Made by a program: the position numbers and the translations under genes
NCBI GenBank assembly: GCA_963721335.1
Contig: CAVRIV010000008.1
Coordinates: 744,001 to 808,000, forward strand
DNA length: 64,000 nucleotides
Direction of reading: 5' to 3'
From: CAVXDY01 sp963721335
Lineage (GTDB): Bacteria; Actinomycetota; Thermoleophilia; Miltoncostaeales; Miltoncostaeaceae
The notes under the pieces: generated by a model
The model's input: the letters and a program-made list of their open reading frames with translations, nothing else
Database searches by the model: none
Told to the model about the DNA's origin: nothing
Shown: positions 8,044 to 20,675 of the stretch, piece by piece
How the letters are laid out: each line of letters begins with the position of its first letter
Numbering within the stretch: position 1 is the stretch's first letter

Positions 8044-8981
8044 GCCGGCGCCGGCACCGTCACCTGGATCCCGTCACACACCCGTTGCGTCGACTCCAGG
8101 AACGCGCGCGCCGCCGACGAGCGGGCCCGGTCGCGATGCCACGCCAGGGCGATGCGCCGGTCGGGGAGCTCCTCCGCCACGCGGAGGAGCTCCACCCGCT
8201 CGTCGGAGACCTCCACGGCGAGCAGCGGCACGAGCGCCGCGGCCATCCCCGCGCCCACGAGGCCCTGCACCGTGCCGTTGTCGTCGGAGCGGAAGACGAT
8301 GTTGAGGTCGATGCCCAGCGAGCGGACGAGCCCCTCCGTGTACTCGCCCGAGATGCAGTGCCGGCTGGCCATCATCGGGACGCCGGCCAGATCCGCCAGG
8401 CACACCCCGCCCTCCTGGGTCGCGAGGGCCGAGCCCGCCCGCACCATGAGCACGTACGGATCAGACAGCAGCTCCACCGCCTCGAAGGGCCCCGCCGGCA
8501 GCGGCAGCACGCTGAACGCCAGGTCCAGCTCCCCGCGCTCCAGCAGGTCGAGCAGCTCCTGGTCCGATCCCGACTCGTGCAGCACCACCTCCACGCCCGG
8601 CCGCTCGACCACGAAGTCACGCATCACGTCGGGCAGGATGCGGGCGCCCACGCTCTGGTAGGTCCCGACCCGGATCTCGCCCGCCTCCCCCGACGCCACG
8701 GCCCGGACGTCGGCCCACGCCGCTTCCATCCCCGCCACGATCCGTTCCGCGTGCCGCAGGAGCACGGCGCCCGTCTCCGTCAGGGAGACGCGCCGCGGGC
8801 CGCCCGGGCGCTCGACCAGGCGCTCCCCCACCGCCCTCTCCAGGGTGGCGATCTGCTGGGACACCGCGGACTGCGTGTATCCCAGCGCCAGCGCCGCGCC
8901 GCCGAACGACCCCTCGTGCGCCACCGCCCGCAGCGCCGCCAGGTGCCGCACCTCCACCCCGAGCCATCCATCGCGTTCCAT
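8040..8981 (-). CDS. LysR-family transcriptional regulator (313 aa)
   Basis: The winged helix-turn-helix is at residues about 9-68 (LAALRAVAHEGSFGGAALAL, then YTQSAVSQQIATLERAVGE). A periplasmic-binding-protein-like effector domain follows (RVGTYQSVGARILPDVMRDF, ELDLAFSVLPLPAGPFEAVE). The ATG starts at 8981. The regulator faces a small ORF at 9065 across about 80 nt, the usual LysR arrangement, but that neighbour is not a recognisable enzyme, so the regulon is unknown. The length is normal for the family. Confidence 0.93.
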   Translation of the reverse strand: MERDGWLGVEVRHLAALRAVAHEGSFGGAALALGYTQSAVSQQIATLERAVGERLVERPGGPRRVSLTETGAVLLRHAERIVAGMEAAWADVRAVASGEAGEIRVGTYQSVGARILPDVMRDFVVERPGVEVVLHESGSDQELLDLLERGELDLAFSVLPLPAGPFEAVELLSDPYVLMVRAGSALATQEGGVCLADLAGVPMMASRHCISGEYTEGLVRSLGIDLNIVFRSDDNGTVQGLVGAGMAAALVPLLAVEVSDERVELLRVAEELPDRRIALAWHRDRARSSAARAFLESTQRVCDGIQVTVPAPA

Positions 8982-9064
8982 AATGGTCTTGAACGCTAAC
9001 CCGCTTTGCCCTTATCGACAAGCCCCGCGATGCTTCCCTCACACGATGTCGCGGGAGGCCCGCC

Positions 9065-9286
9065 ATGCATGACAATCAGCTCCACGCCCAGGATCGCGCC
9101 CGCGACGCGGCGCGTGCCGACGACCACCGGGCCCGCCACCGCGCGGAGCTCACGCGCGCCCTCTCGGCACGCCGCCGGGCGCGCCTGCGGGCGCTGCTCG
9201 CCGGGCTGGGGCGGCCGGCGGCGCCGGAGCCCTCGCGGCGACCCGCCTCCGGGCCCTGCCAGGAAACACCGAAGGCCGCGGCATGA
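9065..9286 (+). CDS. Possible small Arg/Ala/His-rich protein (73 aa)
   Basis: The ORF starts ATGCATGACAATCAG after GGGAGGCCCGCC, a reasonable ribosome binding site. It encodes MHDNQLHAQDRARDAARADD followed by HRARHRAELTRALSARRRAR, a highly basic helical stretch, then a Pro-rich tail. It is divergent from lysR. It ends inside the loop of the terminator hairpin of the oppositely oriented rRNA operon. No family is recognised. The basic helical composition recalls small uncharacterised actinobacterial proteins, but spurious coding is possible at this GC content. Confidence 0.45.
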   Translation: MHDNQLHAQDRARDAARADDHRARHRAELTRALSARRRARLRALLAGLGRPAAPEPSRRPASGPCQETPKAAA

Positions 9287-9299
9287 AACCGCGGCCTTC
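9271..9299 (-). terminator. Terminator of the rRNA operon
   Basis: A perfect 11-bp stem (GAAGGCCGCGG at 9271-9281 with its complement at 9289-9299) and a 7-nt loop sit just past the 3' end of the 5S gene. There is only a weak T-containing tract after it on the minus strand (GGTGTTT). It could act on both strands, also ending the small ORF at 9065. Confidence 0.8.
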
Positions 9300-9309
9300 C
9301 TAGATCAAT

Positions 9310-9425
9310 CCCGGCGGCGACCTACTCTCCCGCGGGCCTTCGCCCGGAGTACCATCGGCGCTGAGGGACTTAACGACTCTGTTCGGAATGGGAAGAGGTG
9401 TCTCCCCCTCGCTAAGACCACCGGG
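9310..9425 (-). rRNA. rrf: 5S ribosomal RNA
   Basis: About 116 nt. On the minus strand it reads TCCGGTGGTCTTAGCGAGGG at the 5' end, contains the conserved CCCATTCCGAACAGAG loop and closes with GGTCGCCGCCGGGA, which pairs with the 5' end. It is the last gene of the 16S-23S-5S operon. Exact ends are estimated from the terminal stem. Confidence 0.95.
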
Positions 9426-9439
9426 AACCCTCGAGGGTC

Positions 9440-9463
9440 GTACCCTCAAGACTGCATAGCGGC
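9440..9463 (-). other. 23S rRNA processing stem, 3' arm
   Basis: This segment is nearly complementary to 12493-12516 in the precursor RNA, including a run of 13 perfect pairs (ACTGCATAGCGGC). It lies between 23S and 5S. Together the arms would close a long stem around 23S rRNA, the classical RNase III substrate. The motif GTGCTCT at 9471-9477 also pairs with AGAGCAC at 12479-12485. Confidence 0.75.
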
Positions 9464-9480
9464 GTTCAGCGTGCTCTTAA

Positions 9481-12470
<2,990 letters not shown>

Positions 12471-12492
12471 AGATATGTAGAGCACACCTACT

Positions 12493-12516
12493 GCCGCTAT
12501 GCAGTTTTCAAGGTAC
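12493..12516 (-). other. 23S rRNA processing stem, 5' arm
   Basis: The precursor RNA here contains GTACCTTGAAAACTGCATAG followed by CGGC. It pairs with the 3' arm at 9440-9463. The TTGAAAACTG core resembles the motif seen in many bacterial rRNA leaders and spacers and recurs in the 16S leader at 14498-14523. Confidence 0.75.
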
Positions 12517-12587
12517 GAAGGGCCCCAGGCGCCGCTGCCGGCGTGGGGCTCCCGTGGAGGCGACCGAACGCCCGACCACTGGCCGGG

Positions 12588-12613
12588 CGCGATCCCTCAA
12601 GACTGAACAGCAT
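12588..12613 (-). other. 16S rRNA processing stem, 3' arm
   Basis: The precursor RNA ATGCTGTTCAGTCTTGAGGG then ATCGCG, downstream of 16S, is complementary to the leader segment 14498-14523 (perfect at CGCGATCC and ACTGAACAGCAT). The arms would close a stem around 16S rRNA for RNase III. Confidence 0.75.
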
Positions 12614-12800
12614 TGCCCTCGAGCCTTGTCCCGTGCGCCATGAACCCCAGTGATGTGAATGAGGAACGCGCGGGGGGACTGCGAGGACGCCAGGTCGTCG
12701 ACATTCGTTCTAGGGCTGGCTCTCCCGGCTCGTGACCGGGGGAGCTCGACGGACCGGTACTGCGTCCGGAGCCCTGGTGGTGCTGAGCACCACTCCCTAG

Positions 12801-14348
<1,548 letters not shown>

Positions 14349-14714
14349 AAAATCGGAGATACCCGACCCCGAGGGGTCGAGAGATCCGAACTTGCTGTCT
14401 CCCCGAACGGCGCGGCTCGCGCCGGACCGACGAGGTGACGGGGTTCATGTCAAACCTGGCCATCGCGGCCGCGGGACGATGCCCCGGGCCGAGATGCATG
14501 CTGTTCAGTTTTCAAGGATCGCGACGACCGCGAGCGCGGCCGTCCAATCGACCCGATCTCCACCTTCGCGGCCCCCGGATACCCGGAGGCTCCCTGCGCG
14601 GGCGCAAAAAGCGCTCCCTACGCGGGCGTCTCCATGGGCCGGAGGTCGAAGAGGTGGTGTCTCAATCGAGTCCTATCCGTCGACGGGGCGGACGCCCCCC
14701 CGAACAGTCGCGGG
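14349..14714 (-). other. rRNA operon leader
   Basis: About 366 nt of transcribed leader between the promoter and 16S. It carries the 5' arm of the 16S processing stem at 14498-14523 and several GC-rich hairpins. I see no convincing ORF in it. A TTGACA at about 14451-14456 (minus strand) lacks a -10 partner. Confidence 0.6.
14498..14523 (-). other. 16S rRNA processing stem, 5' arm
   Basis: The leader RNA CGCGATCCTTGAAAACTGAA then CAGCAT pairs with 12588-12613. It shares the CTTGAAAACTG core with the 23S arm at 12493-12516, so both stems are built on the same short motif, probably also used as a boxA-like antitermination signal. Confidence 0.7.
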
Positions 14715-14742
14715 AGTATAGCGCCCCGGGAGGGCCAGTCAA
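14715..14742 (-). promoter_or_regulatory. rRNA operon promoter
   Basis: On the minus strand TTGACT (14742-14737) and TATACT (14720-14715) are separated by 16 nt, one of the best sigma-70 type promoters in the window. It sits about 370 nt upstream of 16S. The tyrS stop codon (TGA, 14741-14739) lies inside the -35 hexamer, so the promoter begins within the end of the upstream gene. Confidence 0.85.
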
Positions 14743-15941
14743 GGCGCGGAGGCCCCTCCGCGAGGCCCCTCCGACGCCCCGTCGGGGGCGAGGGCGAGTC
14801 GGGCGAACTTCCGCTTCCCTGCGCGGATCACGCGCCCCTGCAGGGCCTTCGCATCGAGGTCGAGCTCGTGCACCGGCTCGCCGTCCAGGCTCACCCCGCC
14901 GCCGGCGATGAGACGGCGCGCCTCGCTGCGGGAGGCCACGCCCAGCCGGTCGGCCAGCAGGGCGGGCAGATGCACCGTCCCCGCGCCGTCGAGGAGGATG
15001 GTGGGCATGTCGTCGGGGGCCTGGTGGTCGCGGACGGTGCGGTTGAAATGCGCCTCGGCCTGCTCCCCGGCCCCCGGCCCGTGGAACCGGTCGGCGATGA
15101 GCCTCCCGAGGCGGCGCTTGTCCTCCACGGGGGGCCCCGCGGGCGGCGGCTCGCCGGGAGCGAGGAGCCGGTACCACTCCGGCAGCGCGGCGTCGGAGAT
15201 CCTCATCGTGCGGCCGAACTGCTCCTCCGGCGGGTCGGCCACCCCGATCTGGTTGCCGGCGGACTTGCTCATCTTCTGGGCGCCGTCGATGCCCGACAGG
15301 ATCGGCATCGTCATGACCACCTGGGGCTCGCGGCCGTACTGGGACTGCACCTCCCGGGCCAGCATCAGGTTGAAGAGCTGGTCGGTCCCCCCGAGCTCGA
15401 CGTCCGCGTCCACCATCACCGAGTCGTAGGCCTGCATCAGGGGGTACAGGAGCTCGAGCACCGAGACGGGCTGGTTGGCGGCCATTCGCTCGCCGAAGTC
15501 GTTGCGCCGAAGAAGCTGGTTGACGGTCGCCGAGGCGGCCAGGCGGAAGACGTCCTCGAGGCCCATGCCCGCGAACCACTCCCCGTTGGCCCGGATCTCG
15601 GTGCGCTCGGGGTCCAGGATGCGGAACGCCTGCTCCCGGTAGGTGTCCGCGTTGCGCGCGATCTCCTCCCCGCCGAGCATCGGCCGGATGGAGCTGCGGC
15701 CGCTGGGATCCCCCACCCGGGCCGTCCAGTCGCCGATGATGAGCACGGCCAGGTGCCCGGCGTCCTGGAACTCGCGCAGCTTGCCGAGCACCACGGTGTG
15801 GCCCAGATGGATGTCGGGCGCGGTGGGGTCGACGCCGAACTTCACCCGGAGTGGCCGGCCCAGAGCGAGCTTGGCCTCGAGCTCGCCGGGCGGCAGGCAG
15901 TCGACCGACCGCTCGGCCAGCCGGGCGGCGTCCACGCTCAC
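14739..15941 (-). CDS. tyrS: Tyrosyl-tRNA synthetase
   Basis: TyrS (400 aa) charges tRNA-Tyr. It is a class I synthetase with the HIGH variant HLGH (PTAPDIHLGHTVVLGKL, about residue 45) and KMSKS in GAQKMSKSAGNQIG. AYDSVMVDADVELGGTDQLF recognises tyrosine. The C-terminal S4 RNA-binding domain (VASRSEARRLIAGGGVSLDG) is present. The GTG start overlaps the mpg stop by GTGA. It is the last gene of the leuB-to-tyrS minus-strand run, and its stop codon lies in the rRNA promoter -35. The short Gly/Ser/Pro tail is normal variation. Confidence 0.97.
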   Translation of the reverse strand: MSVDAARLAERSVDCLPPGELEAKLALGRPLRVKFGVDPTAPDIHLGHTVVLGKLREFQDAGHLAVLIIGDWTARVGDPSGRSSIRPMLGGEEIARNADTYREQAFRILDPERTEIRANGEWFAGMGLEDVFRLAASATVNQLLRRNDFGERMAANQPVSVLELLYPLMQAYDSVMVDADVELGGTDQLFNLMLAREVQSQYGREPQVVMTMPILSGIDGAQKMSKSAGNQIGVADPPEEQFGRTMRISDAALPEWYRLLAPGEPPPAGPPVEDKRRLGRLIADRFHGPGAGEQAEAHFNRTVRDHQAPDDMPTILLDGAGTVHLPALLADRLGVASRSEARRLIAGGGVSLDGEPVHELDLDAKALQGRVIRAGKRKFARLALAPDGASEGPRGGASAP

Positions 15942-16510
15942 TCGGGTGCCGCCGGGAAGGGCCGCGACAGGAACGGCGACCCGCGCATCCCGAAGCGCCA
16001 GGCCCGGTCGGCCGCCCGGGTGATGCCGATGCGGAGGCCGGACACCAGATCCACCGGCCCGGCCGGCGCGTGCAGCGCGACGCGGCCCTCGGCGGCGACC
16101 GCGGAGACGCCGTCGAGGGCCCCGTCCACTCCGAGGGCCTGGCAGAGGCGCCCGGGGCCGGCGCACAGCAGCCGGTCGGGCCGGTCGTGCCGGCGGGCGC
16201 GCATCGCGGGGAGGCCGTGGGTGGGCGCCAGGGCCCGCAGGAGCACCGCCGCCCCTCGGCCCTCCGGCTCGCAGACGAGGTTTGCGCACCAGTGGATGCC
16301 GTAGCTGCGGTAGACGTAGAGGTGGCCGGGAGGGCCGAACATGACCGCCGCACGCCCGCGCGGGCCGCGGAAGCTGTGGGACGCGGGGTCGTCCTCCTGG
16401 TAGCGCTCGGTCTCCACGATCACCCCGCCGACGCCGTCCACCAGGAGCAGGCACCCGATCAGGCCGGGCGCGACCTGCGCGACGTCGCGGGCGAAGAAGT
16501 CCGCCCCCAG
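15938..16510 (-). CDS. 3-methyladenine DNA glycosylase (Mpg/AAG family), start unclear
   Basis: A base-excision repair glycosylase of the alkyladenine (AAG) family, about 190 aa. Family signatures are GADFFARDVAQVAPGLIGCL, the catalytic Glu in VIVETERYQEDDPASHSFRG, GHLYVYRSYGIHWCANLVC and RITRAADRAWRFG-like C-terminal residues. No ATG, GTG or TTG precedes the conserved N-terminus in this frame; the first is GTG at 16441, inside the fold. Either CTG at 16510 is used, or translation starts at GTG 16559, which overlaps the argH stop as GTGA, and one surplus G in the run at 16504-16508 breaks the frame. The second explanation fits the overlap pattern of this genome better. Confidence 0.8.
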   Translation of the reverse strand: MGADFFARDVAQVAPGLIGCLLLVDGVGGVIVETERYQEDDPASHSFRGPRGRAAVMFGPPGHLYVYRSYGIHWCANLVCEPEGRGAAVLLRALAPTHGLPAMRARRHDRPDRLLCAGPGRLCQALGVDGALDGVSAVAAEGRVALHAPAGPVDLVSGLRIGITRAADRAWRFGMRGSPFLSRPFPAAPE

Positions 16511-16555
16511 CCGCGGCCCTGCGACGGCCGCGCCCGGCGACGACCGGCGCCGCGC

Positions 16556-17938
16556 TCACCACGAGGACACCGCCGTGCGGGCCTCGTCGAGCTCGTCGAG
16601 CACGGCCGCGCGCGCGGTCCCGCCCGGCACGGCCTTGCTCTCGACCGAGGCCTCGGCCGTCAGCTCCGGAAGCTCCACCCCCTCCAGGCCCGCGGCGGCC
16701 ACCTCGCGCTCCCCCGCGTCCTCCAGGCCGACCCCGGCCTCCAGGCACGCCCGCACGAGCCGGCCCACGGCCTCATGGGCGCGCCGGAAGGGCCAGCCGA
16801 GCCGGACGAGATGGTCGGCGAGGTCGGTCGCGGCCAGGAACGCGCCCGACGCCGCCGCGCCCATCCGGTCGGCGCGGAAGGAGGCGGTCGCGACCATGCC
16901 GGTCATCGCCGGCAGCAGGAGCTCCAGGGTGTCCACCGCGTCGAAGAGGTAGACCTTGTCCTCCTGGAGGTCCTTGTTGTAGGCCAGCGGGAGCCCGGCC
17001 AGCACCCCGAGGAGCCCCGACAGGCCGGCCGTCAGGCGGGGCGCCTTGGCGCGCGCGAGCTCGGCGGCGTCGGGGTTCTTCTTCTGGGGCAGCATCGAGG
17101 AGCCCGAGGTGAAGGCGTCGTCCAGCTCGACGAAGCCGGCCTCGTCGCTCGCCCAGGCGACGATCTCCGCACCGAGGCGCGACATGTGCACCCCGAGCTG
17201 CGCCGCGAAGTGCAGGTAGTCCACCAGGGCGTCGCGGCTCGCCACGGCGTCGAGGCTGTTGGGGGTGGGCCGCTCGAAGCCGAGGGCCGCCGCAACGGCC
17301 GCGCGGTTGACCGGGAAGCCCACGCCCGCCAGCGCCCCGGACCCGAGCGGGCACTCGGCGGTGGCCGCGATGACATGGCCCAGGCGCGTGCGATCGCGGC
17401 CGAGCATCCACACGTAGGCCAGCAGGTGGTGCGCGAGCCGCACCGGCTGGGCGCGCTGGGAGTGCGTGTAGCCGGGCAGGAGCGTGTCGACGTGCGCCTC
17501 GGCCTGGCGCACCAGCGCCTCGGCCATCTCCCGCAGCATCCCGCGCTGGGCCTCGCAGCGGTCGCGCAGGTAGAGCAGGGTGTCGGTGATGACCTGGTCG
17601 TTGCGGCTGCGGGCCGTGTGGAGCCGCCGGCCCGGATCGCCCACCAGCTCGATGAGGCGCCTCTCGACGGCGGTGTGGATGTCCTCGTCGCCAGGATGGA
17701 AGGTGAAGTCCCCCGCGCCCAGCTCGCCCGCGATCCGGGCGAGGCCCGCGTCGATCGCGTCGGCGTCCTGGGAGGGGATGATCCCCTGGGCGGCGAGCAT
17801 CCGCGCGTGGGCGCGCGAGCCCGCCACGTCGAACGGCCACAGGCGCCGGTCGACCGCGAGCGAGGAGTTGAGGCGGTCGAACGCCTCGGCCGGGCCGGCC
17901 GCGAAGCGGCCGCCCCAGAGGCGGCCCTCGGAGCTCAT
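16556..17938 (-). CDS. argH: Argininosuccinate lyase
   Basis: ArgH (460 aa) cleaves argininosuccinate to arginine and fumarate. It starts MSSEGRLWGGRFAAGPAEAF. It carries DEDIHTAVERRLIELVG, the HTARSRNDQVITD substrate loop, PGYTHSQRAQPV and the fumarase-superfamily signature GSSMLPQKKNPDAAELAR at about residue 280. The ATG overlaps the stop of the aminotransferase gene (ATGA). The other arginine genes are not in this window, so argH is separated from them or they lie elsewhere. The length is typical. Confidence 0.97.
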   Translation of the reverse strand: MSSEGRLWGGRFAAGPAEAFDRLNSSLAVDRRLWPFDVAGSRAHARMLAAQGIIPSQDADAIDAGLARIAGELGAGDFTFHPGDEDIHTAVERRLIELVGDPGRRLHTARSRNDQVITDTLLYLRDRCEAQRGMLREMAEALVRQAEAHVDTLLPGYTHSQRAQPVRLAHHLLAYVWMLGRDRTRLGHVIAATAECPLGSGALAGVGFPVNRAAVAAALGFERPTPNSLDAVASRDALVDYLHFAAQLGVHMSRLGAEIVAWASDEAGFVELDDAFTSGSSMLPQKKNPDAAELARAKAPRLTAGLSGLLGVLAGLPLAYNKDLQEDKVYLFDAVDTLELLLPAMTGMVATASFRADRMGAAASGAFLAATDLADHLVRLGWPFRRAHEAVGRLVRACLEAGVGLEDAGEREVAAAGLEGVELPELTAEASVESKAVPGGTARAAVLDELDEARTAVSSW

Positions 17939-19089
17939 CGCCCGGCCGCGGCCCCGGTCTCGGCCGACCGGCGGCGCCGGGCGCCGACCGCCCCGGTGAG
18001 CGCCGCGCACACCCGGTCCACCTGAGCCTCGGTCATCTCGGGGAAGAACGGCAGGGCGATCGTGGACGCGCTGATCGCCTCGGTGACCGGGAACTCGCCC
18101 GGCCCGTGACCGTGCACCTCCCGGTAGTAGGGCTGGAGATGGATGCACGGGAGGTAGGGCTTCGCCGAGACGCCCTCGGCCTCCAGGTCGCCGATCACCG
18201 CGTCGCGGTCGATGTCGGGATCGAGGCGGGGCGCGTAGACGAACCACGAGCGCCGTTGCGGCCCCTCGTACATGGGCGTGACGCCGTCGATCTCGCGCAC
18301 GCGGTCCTGATACCAGCCGGCCACCCGGGCGCGGGCGGCCATCATGTCGCTGAGCCGCTCGAGCTGGGCCACCCCGATGGCCGAGTGGACGTCGGAGAGG
18401 CGGTAGTTGAAGCCCAGGCGCGAGTGCACCAGCCAGGCGCCGTCGTCGGAGCGGCCCTGGTTCCGCAGGCTGGAGAGGACGCTCGCCAGCGCGGGGTCGT
18501 CGGTGAGCACCACCCCGCCCTCGGCGGTCGTGAGCTGCTTGTTGGCGTAGAACCCGTAGACCGCGGGGTGCCCGAACGTGCCGAGCTTGCGGCCGTCGTG
18601 GTCGCCGTCGATGGTCTGACAGGCGTCCTCCACCCTCGCCAGGCCATGGCGCTCGGCGATCTCCACCAGCGCCGGCACCTCGGCCGGGTAGCCGAAGATG
18701 TCCACGATCAGGATCGCCCGGGTGCGCGGCGTGATCGCGGCCTCGACGGCCGCCGGGTCCATGTTGAAGGTGAGGGGGTCGACCTCGGCGAACACCGGCG
18801 TCGCGCCGGTGAAGAGGATGGCGTTGGCCGAGGCCACGAACGAGAACGACGAGGTCACCACCTCGTCGCCCGGCCCGAGCCCGAGGGCGTGCAGGCACAG
18901 GTGGAGGCCGGCGGTGCCGCTGGAGACGGCCACGGCGTGCGCCACCCCGATGCGCTCGGCCCAGGCGCGCTCGAACCGCGGCCCCATCGGGCCCAGCGAC
19001 AGCTGCCCCGAGCGGAGCACCTCGTCCACCAGCTCGCGCTCGCGATCGCCGATCACCGGCTTGGCGAGGGGGATGCGCTCCGGGCTCAC
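17935..19089 (-). CDS. DegT/DnrJ/EryC1/StrS family PLP aminotransferase (384 aa)
   Basis: A fold-type I aminotransferase of the family that usually makes amino sugars or acts on related keto substrates. Landmarks are the start PLAKPVIGDRERELVDEVLR, AVAVSSGTAGLHLCLHALGL, the VEDACQTIDGDHDGRKLGTF stretch, and the PLP lysine in YGFYANKQLTTAEGG (about residue 185). The tail has SAKPYLPCIHLQPYYRE. It is coupled by GTGA to cimA and by ATGA to argH. No nucleotide-sugar genes are nearby, so an amino-acid related role cannot be excluded; the substrate is not determined. Confidence 0.88.
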   Translation of the reverse strand: MSPERIPLAKPVIGDRERELVDEVLRSGQLSLGPMGPRFERAWAERIGVAHAVAVSSGTAGLHLCLHALGLGPGDEVVTSSFSFVASANAILFTGATPVFAEVDPLTFNMDPAAVEAAITPRTRAILIVDIFGYPAEVPALVEIAERHGLARVEDACQTIDGDHDGRKLGTFGHPAVYGFYANKQLTTAEGGVVLTDDPALASVLSSLRNQGRSDDGAWLVHSRLGFNYRLSDVHSAIGVAQLERLSDMMAARARVAGWYQDRVREIDGVTPMYEGPQRRSWFVYAPRLDPDIDRDAVIGDLEAEGVSAKPYLPCIHLQPYYREVHGHGPGEFPVTEAISASTIALPFFPEMTEAQVDRVCAALTGAVGARRRRSAETGAAAGR

Positions 19090-20675
19090 GCGGTGGGGGT
19101 GCGCGCGCGAGCCGCACGCCGCACGCCGTGCTCGAGGCTGTCGAGCAGGGCCTCCCACGAGGCCTCGATGACGTTCTCGCTGACCCCGATCGCGCCCCAG
19201 GTGTCGCGCCCGTCGCTGGAGTCGAGCAGCACCCGGGTGACGGCGGCGGTGCCCTTGGTCTCGTCCAGGATGCGGACCTTGAAGTTGACCAGCTGGATGT
19301 CGGCGAGCTCCGGCACGCGGGGAACGAGGGCGAGGCGCAGGGCGCTGTCGAGGGCGTTCACGGGCCCGTTGCCCTCGGCGGTGGCCACCAGGCGCTCGCC
19401 CTGGTGGAAGATCTTGACCGTGGCCTCGGTCTCCACGCGGCCGTCGGCCCGCTTCTCGGTGATGACGCGGAAGCTCTCGAGCACGAACAGGGGCTCGTAG
19501 ATGCCGGTCTCGCGCTCCAGCAGGAGCTCGAAGGAGCCGTCGGCCACCTCGAAGTGGTAGCCCTGGTGCTCCAGGTCCTTCAGGCGCGCGAGGATGCCGG
19601 GCACGCGCTGCGGGTCCTCCTCCACGTCCATGCCCAGCTCCCGCGCCTTGGCGACGATGGTCCCGCGGCCGGACAGCTCGGACACCAGCACCCGGCGCTC
19701 GTTGCCCACGCGCGCCGGATCGATGTGCTCGTAGGTGCGGGCGTCGGCGTTCATCCCCTGGACGTGCATCCCGCCCTTGTGGGCGAAGGCGTTCTTGCCC
19801 ACGTAGGGGGCCCATGAGTCGGGCTGCAGGTTGGCGGTCTCGGCCACGAAGTTGCTGAGGGCGGTGAGCTCCTCGAGACGCTCGGGGTCGAGGGTCTCGA
19901 GACCCATCTTCAGCGTCAGGGTGGGGATGATGGAGACGAGGTTGGCGTTGCCGCAGCGCTCGCCGTACCCGTTGATCGTGCCCTGGACCAGGCGGGCGCC
20001 CTCCTCGACGGCGGCCAGGCTGTTGGCCACCCCGCACTCGGCGTCGTTGTGGGTGTGGATGCCCAGGCCCACGCCCGGCAGGGCGGCGCGCAGGTCGCGC
20101 ATCACCGTGGCGACGCGGGTGGGGAGGCTGGCGCCGTTGGTGTCGCAGGGCGTGATCCAGGAGGCCCCGCCCGCCTCGGCCGCCCGCAGGCACAGCAGCG
20201 CGTACTCCGGGTGGGCGTCGTAGGCGTCGAAGAAGTGCTCGGCGTCGTAGATCACCTCCTTGCCCTGGGCGACGAGGAAGGCGATCGACTCCTCGATCAT
20301 CGCCAGGTTCTCCTCGGGCGTGACCCGGGTGACCTTCTGGATGTGGAGGTCCCAGGTCTTGCCCACGAGCGTGATGACGGGCGCGAAGCTCTCGGCCAGA
20401 CCGCGCATGGCGGGGTCCTCGTGGGCCGCCATGCCCCGGCGGCGCGTCATGCCGAAGGCGGCGAGGCGGGTGGCGCCCAGGTCCTCGCGCTCGAGGAGCC
20501 CGAAGAGCTCCCCGTACTTGGGGTTGCTGGCGGGGAAGCCGGCCTCGATGTAGTCGACGCCGAACTCGGCGAGGCGCAGGGCCACGGCGAGCTGCTCGCC
20601 CACGGACAGCGACAGGCCCTCGCGCTGCATCCCGTCGCGCAGGGTGGTGTCGTAGATGCGGACCCGGTCGCTCAC
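19086..20675 (-). CDS. cimA: (R)-citramalate synthase
   Basis: CimA (529 aa) condenses pyruvate with acetyl-CoA to citramalate, the threonine-independent route to 2-oxobutyrate and isoleucine. The HMGL-like catalytic domain begins VRIYDTTLRDGMQREGLSLS. It has ITLVGKTWDLHIQKVTRVTP, which marks CimA rather than LeuA, plus THNDAECGVANSLAAVEEGA and the GKNAFAHKGGMHVQG element. The C-terminal LeuA-type allosteric domain is present (TEATVKIFHQGERLVATAEG), implying feedback control, probably by isoleucine. The GTG overlaps the ilvE stop (GTGA). A bona fide leuA at 25889-27475 supports the distinction. Confidence 0.9.
   Translation of the reverse strand: MSDRVRIYDTTLRDGMQREGLSLSVGEQLAVALRLAEFGVDYIEAGFPASNPKYGELFGLLEREDLGATRLAAFGMTRRRGMAAHEDPAMRGLAESFAPVITLVGKTWDLHIQKVTRVTPEENLAMIEESIAFLVAQGKEVIYDAEHFFDAYDAHPEYALLCLRAAEAGGASWITPCDTNGASLPTRVATVMRDLRAALPGVGLGIHTHNDAECGVANSLAAVEEGARLVQGTINGYGERCGNANLVSIIPTLTLKMGLETLDPERLEELTALSNFVAETANLQPDSWAPYVGKNAFAHKGGMHVQGMNADARTYEHIDPARVGNERRVLVSELSGRGTIVAKARELGMDVEEDPQRVPGILARLKDLEHQGYHFEVADGSFELLLERETGIYEPLFVLESFRVITEKRADGRVETEATVKIFHQGERLVATAEGNGPVNALDSALRLALVPRVPELADIQLVNFKVRILDETKGTAAVTRVLLDSSDGRDTWGAIGVSENVIEASWEALLDSLEHGVRRAARARTPTA

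Larger units (their letters stand above)
12471..12800 (-). other. 16S-23S internal transcribed spacer without tRNA genes
   Basis: The 330-nt spacer contains no cloverleaf, in particular no tRNA-Ile or tRNA-Ala. It holds one arm each of the 23S and 16S processing stems (12493-12516 and 12588-12613). The remainder is GC-rich with local hairpins such as GTGGTGCTCAGCACCAC near the 16S 3' end. Spacers without tRNA are common among actinobacteria. Confidence 0.85.

Noticed and set aside
14430..14456. TTGACA in the rRNA leader as a second rRNA promoter
   Set aside because: The sequence 16-18 nt downstream on the minus strand (TCGGTC region) has no resemblance to a -10 box.
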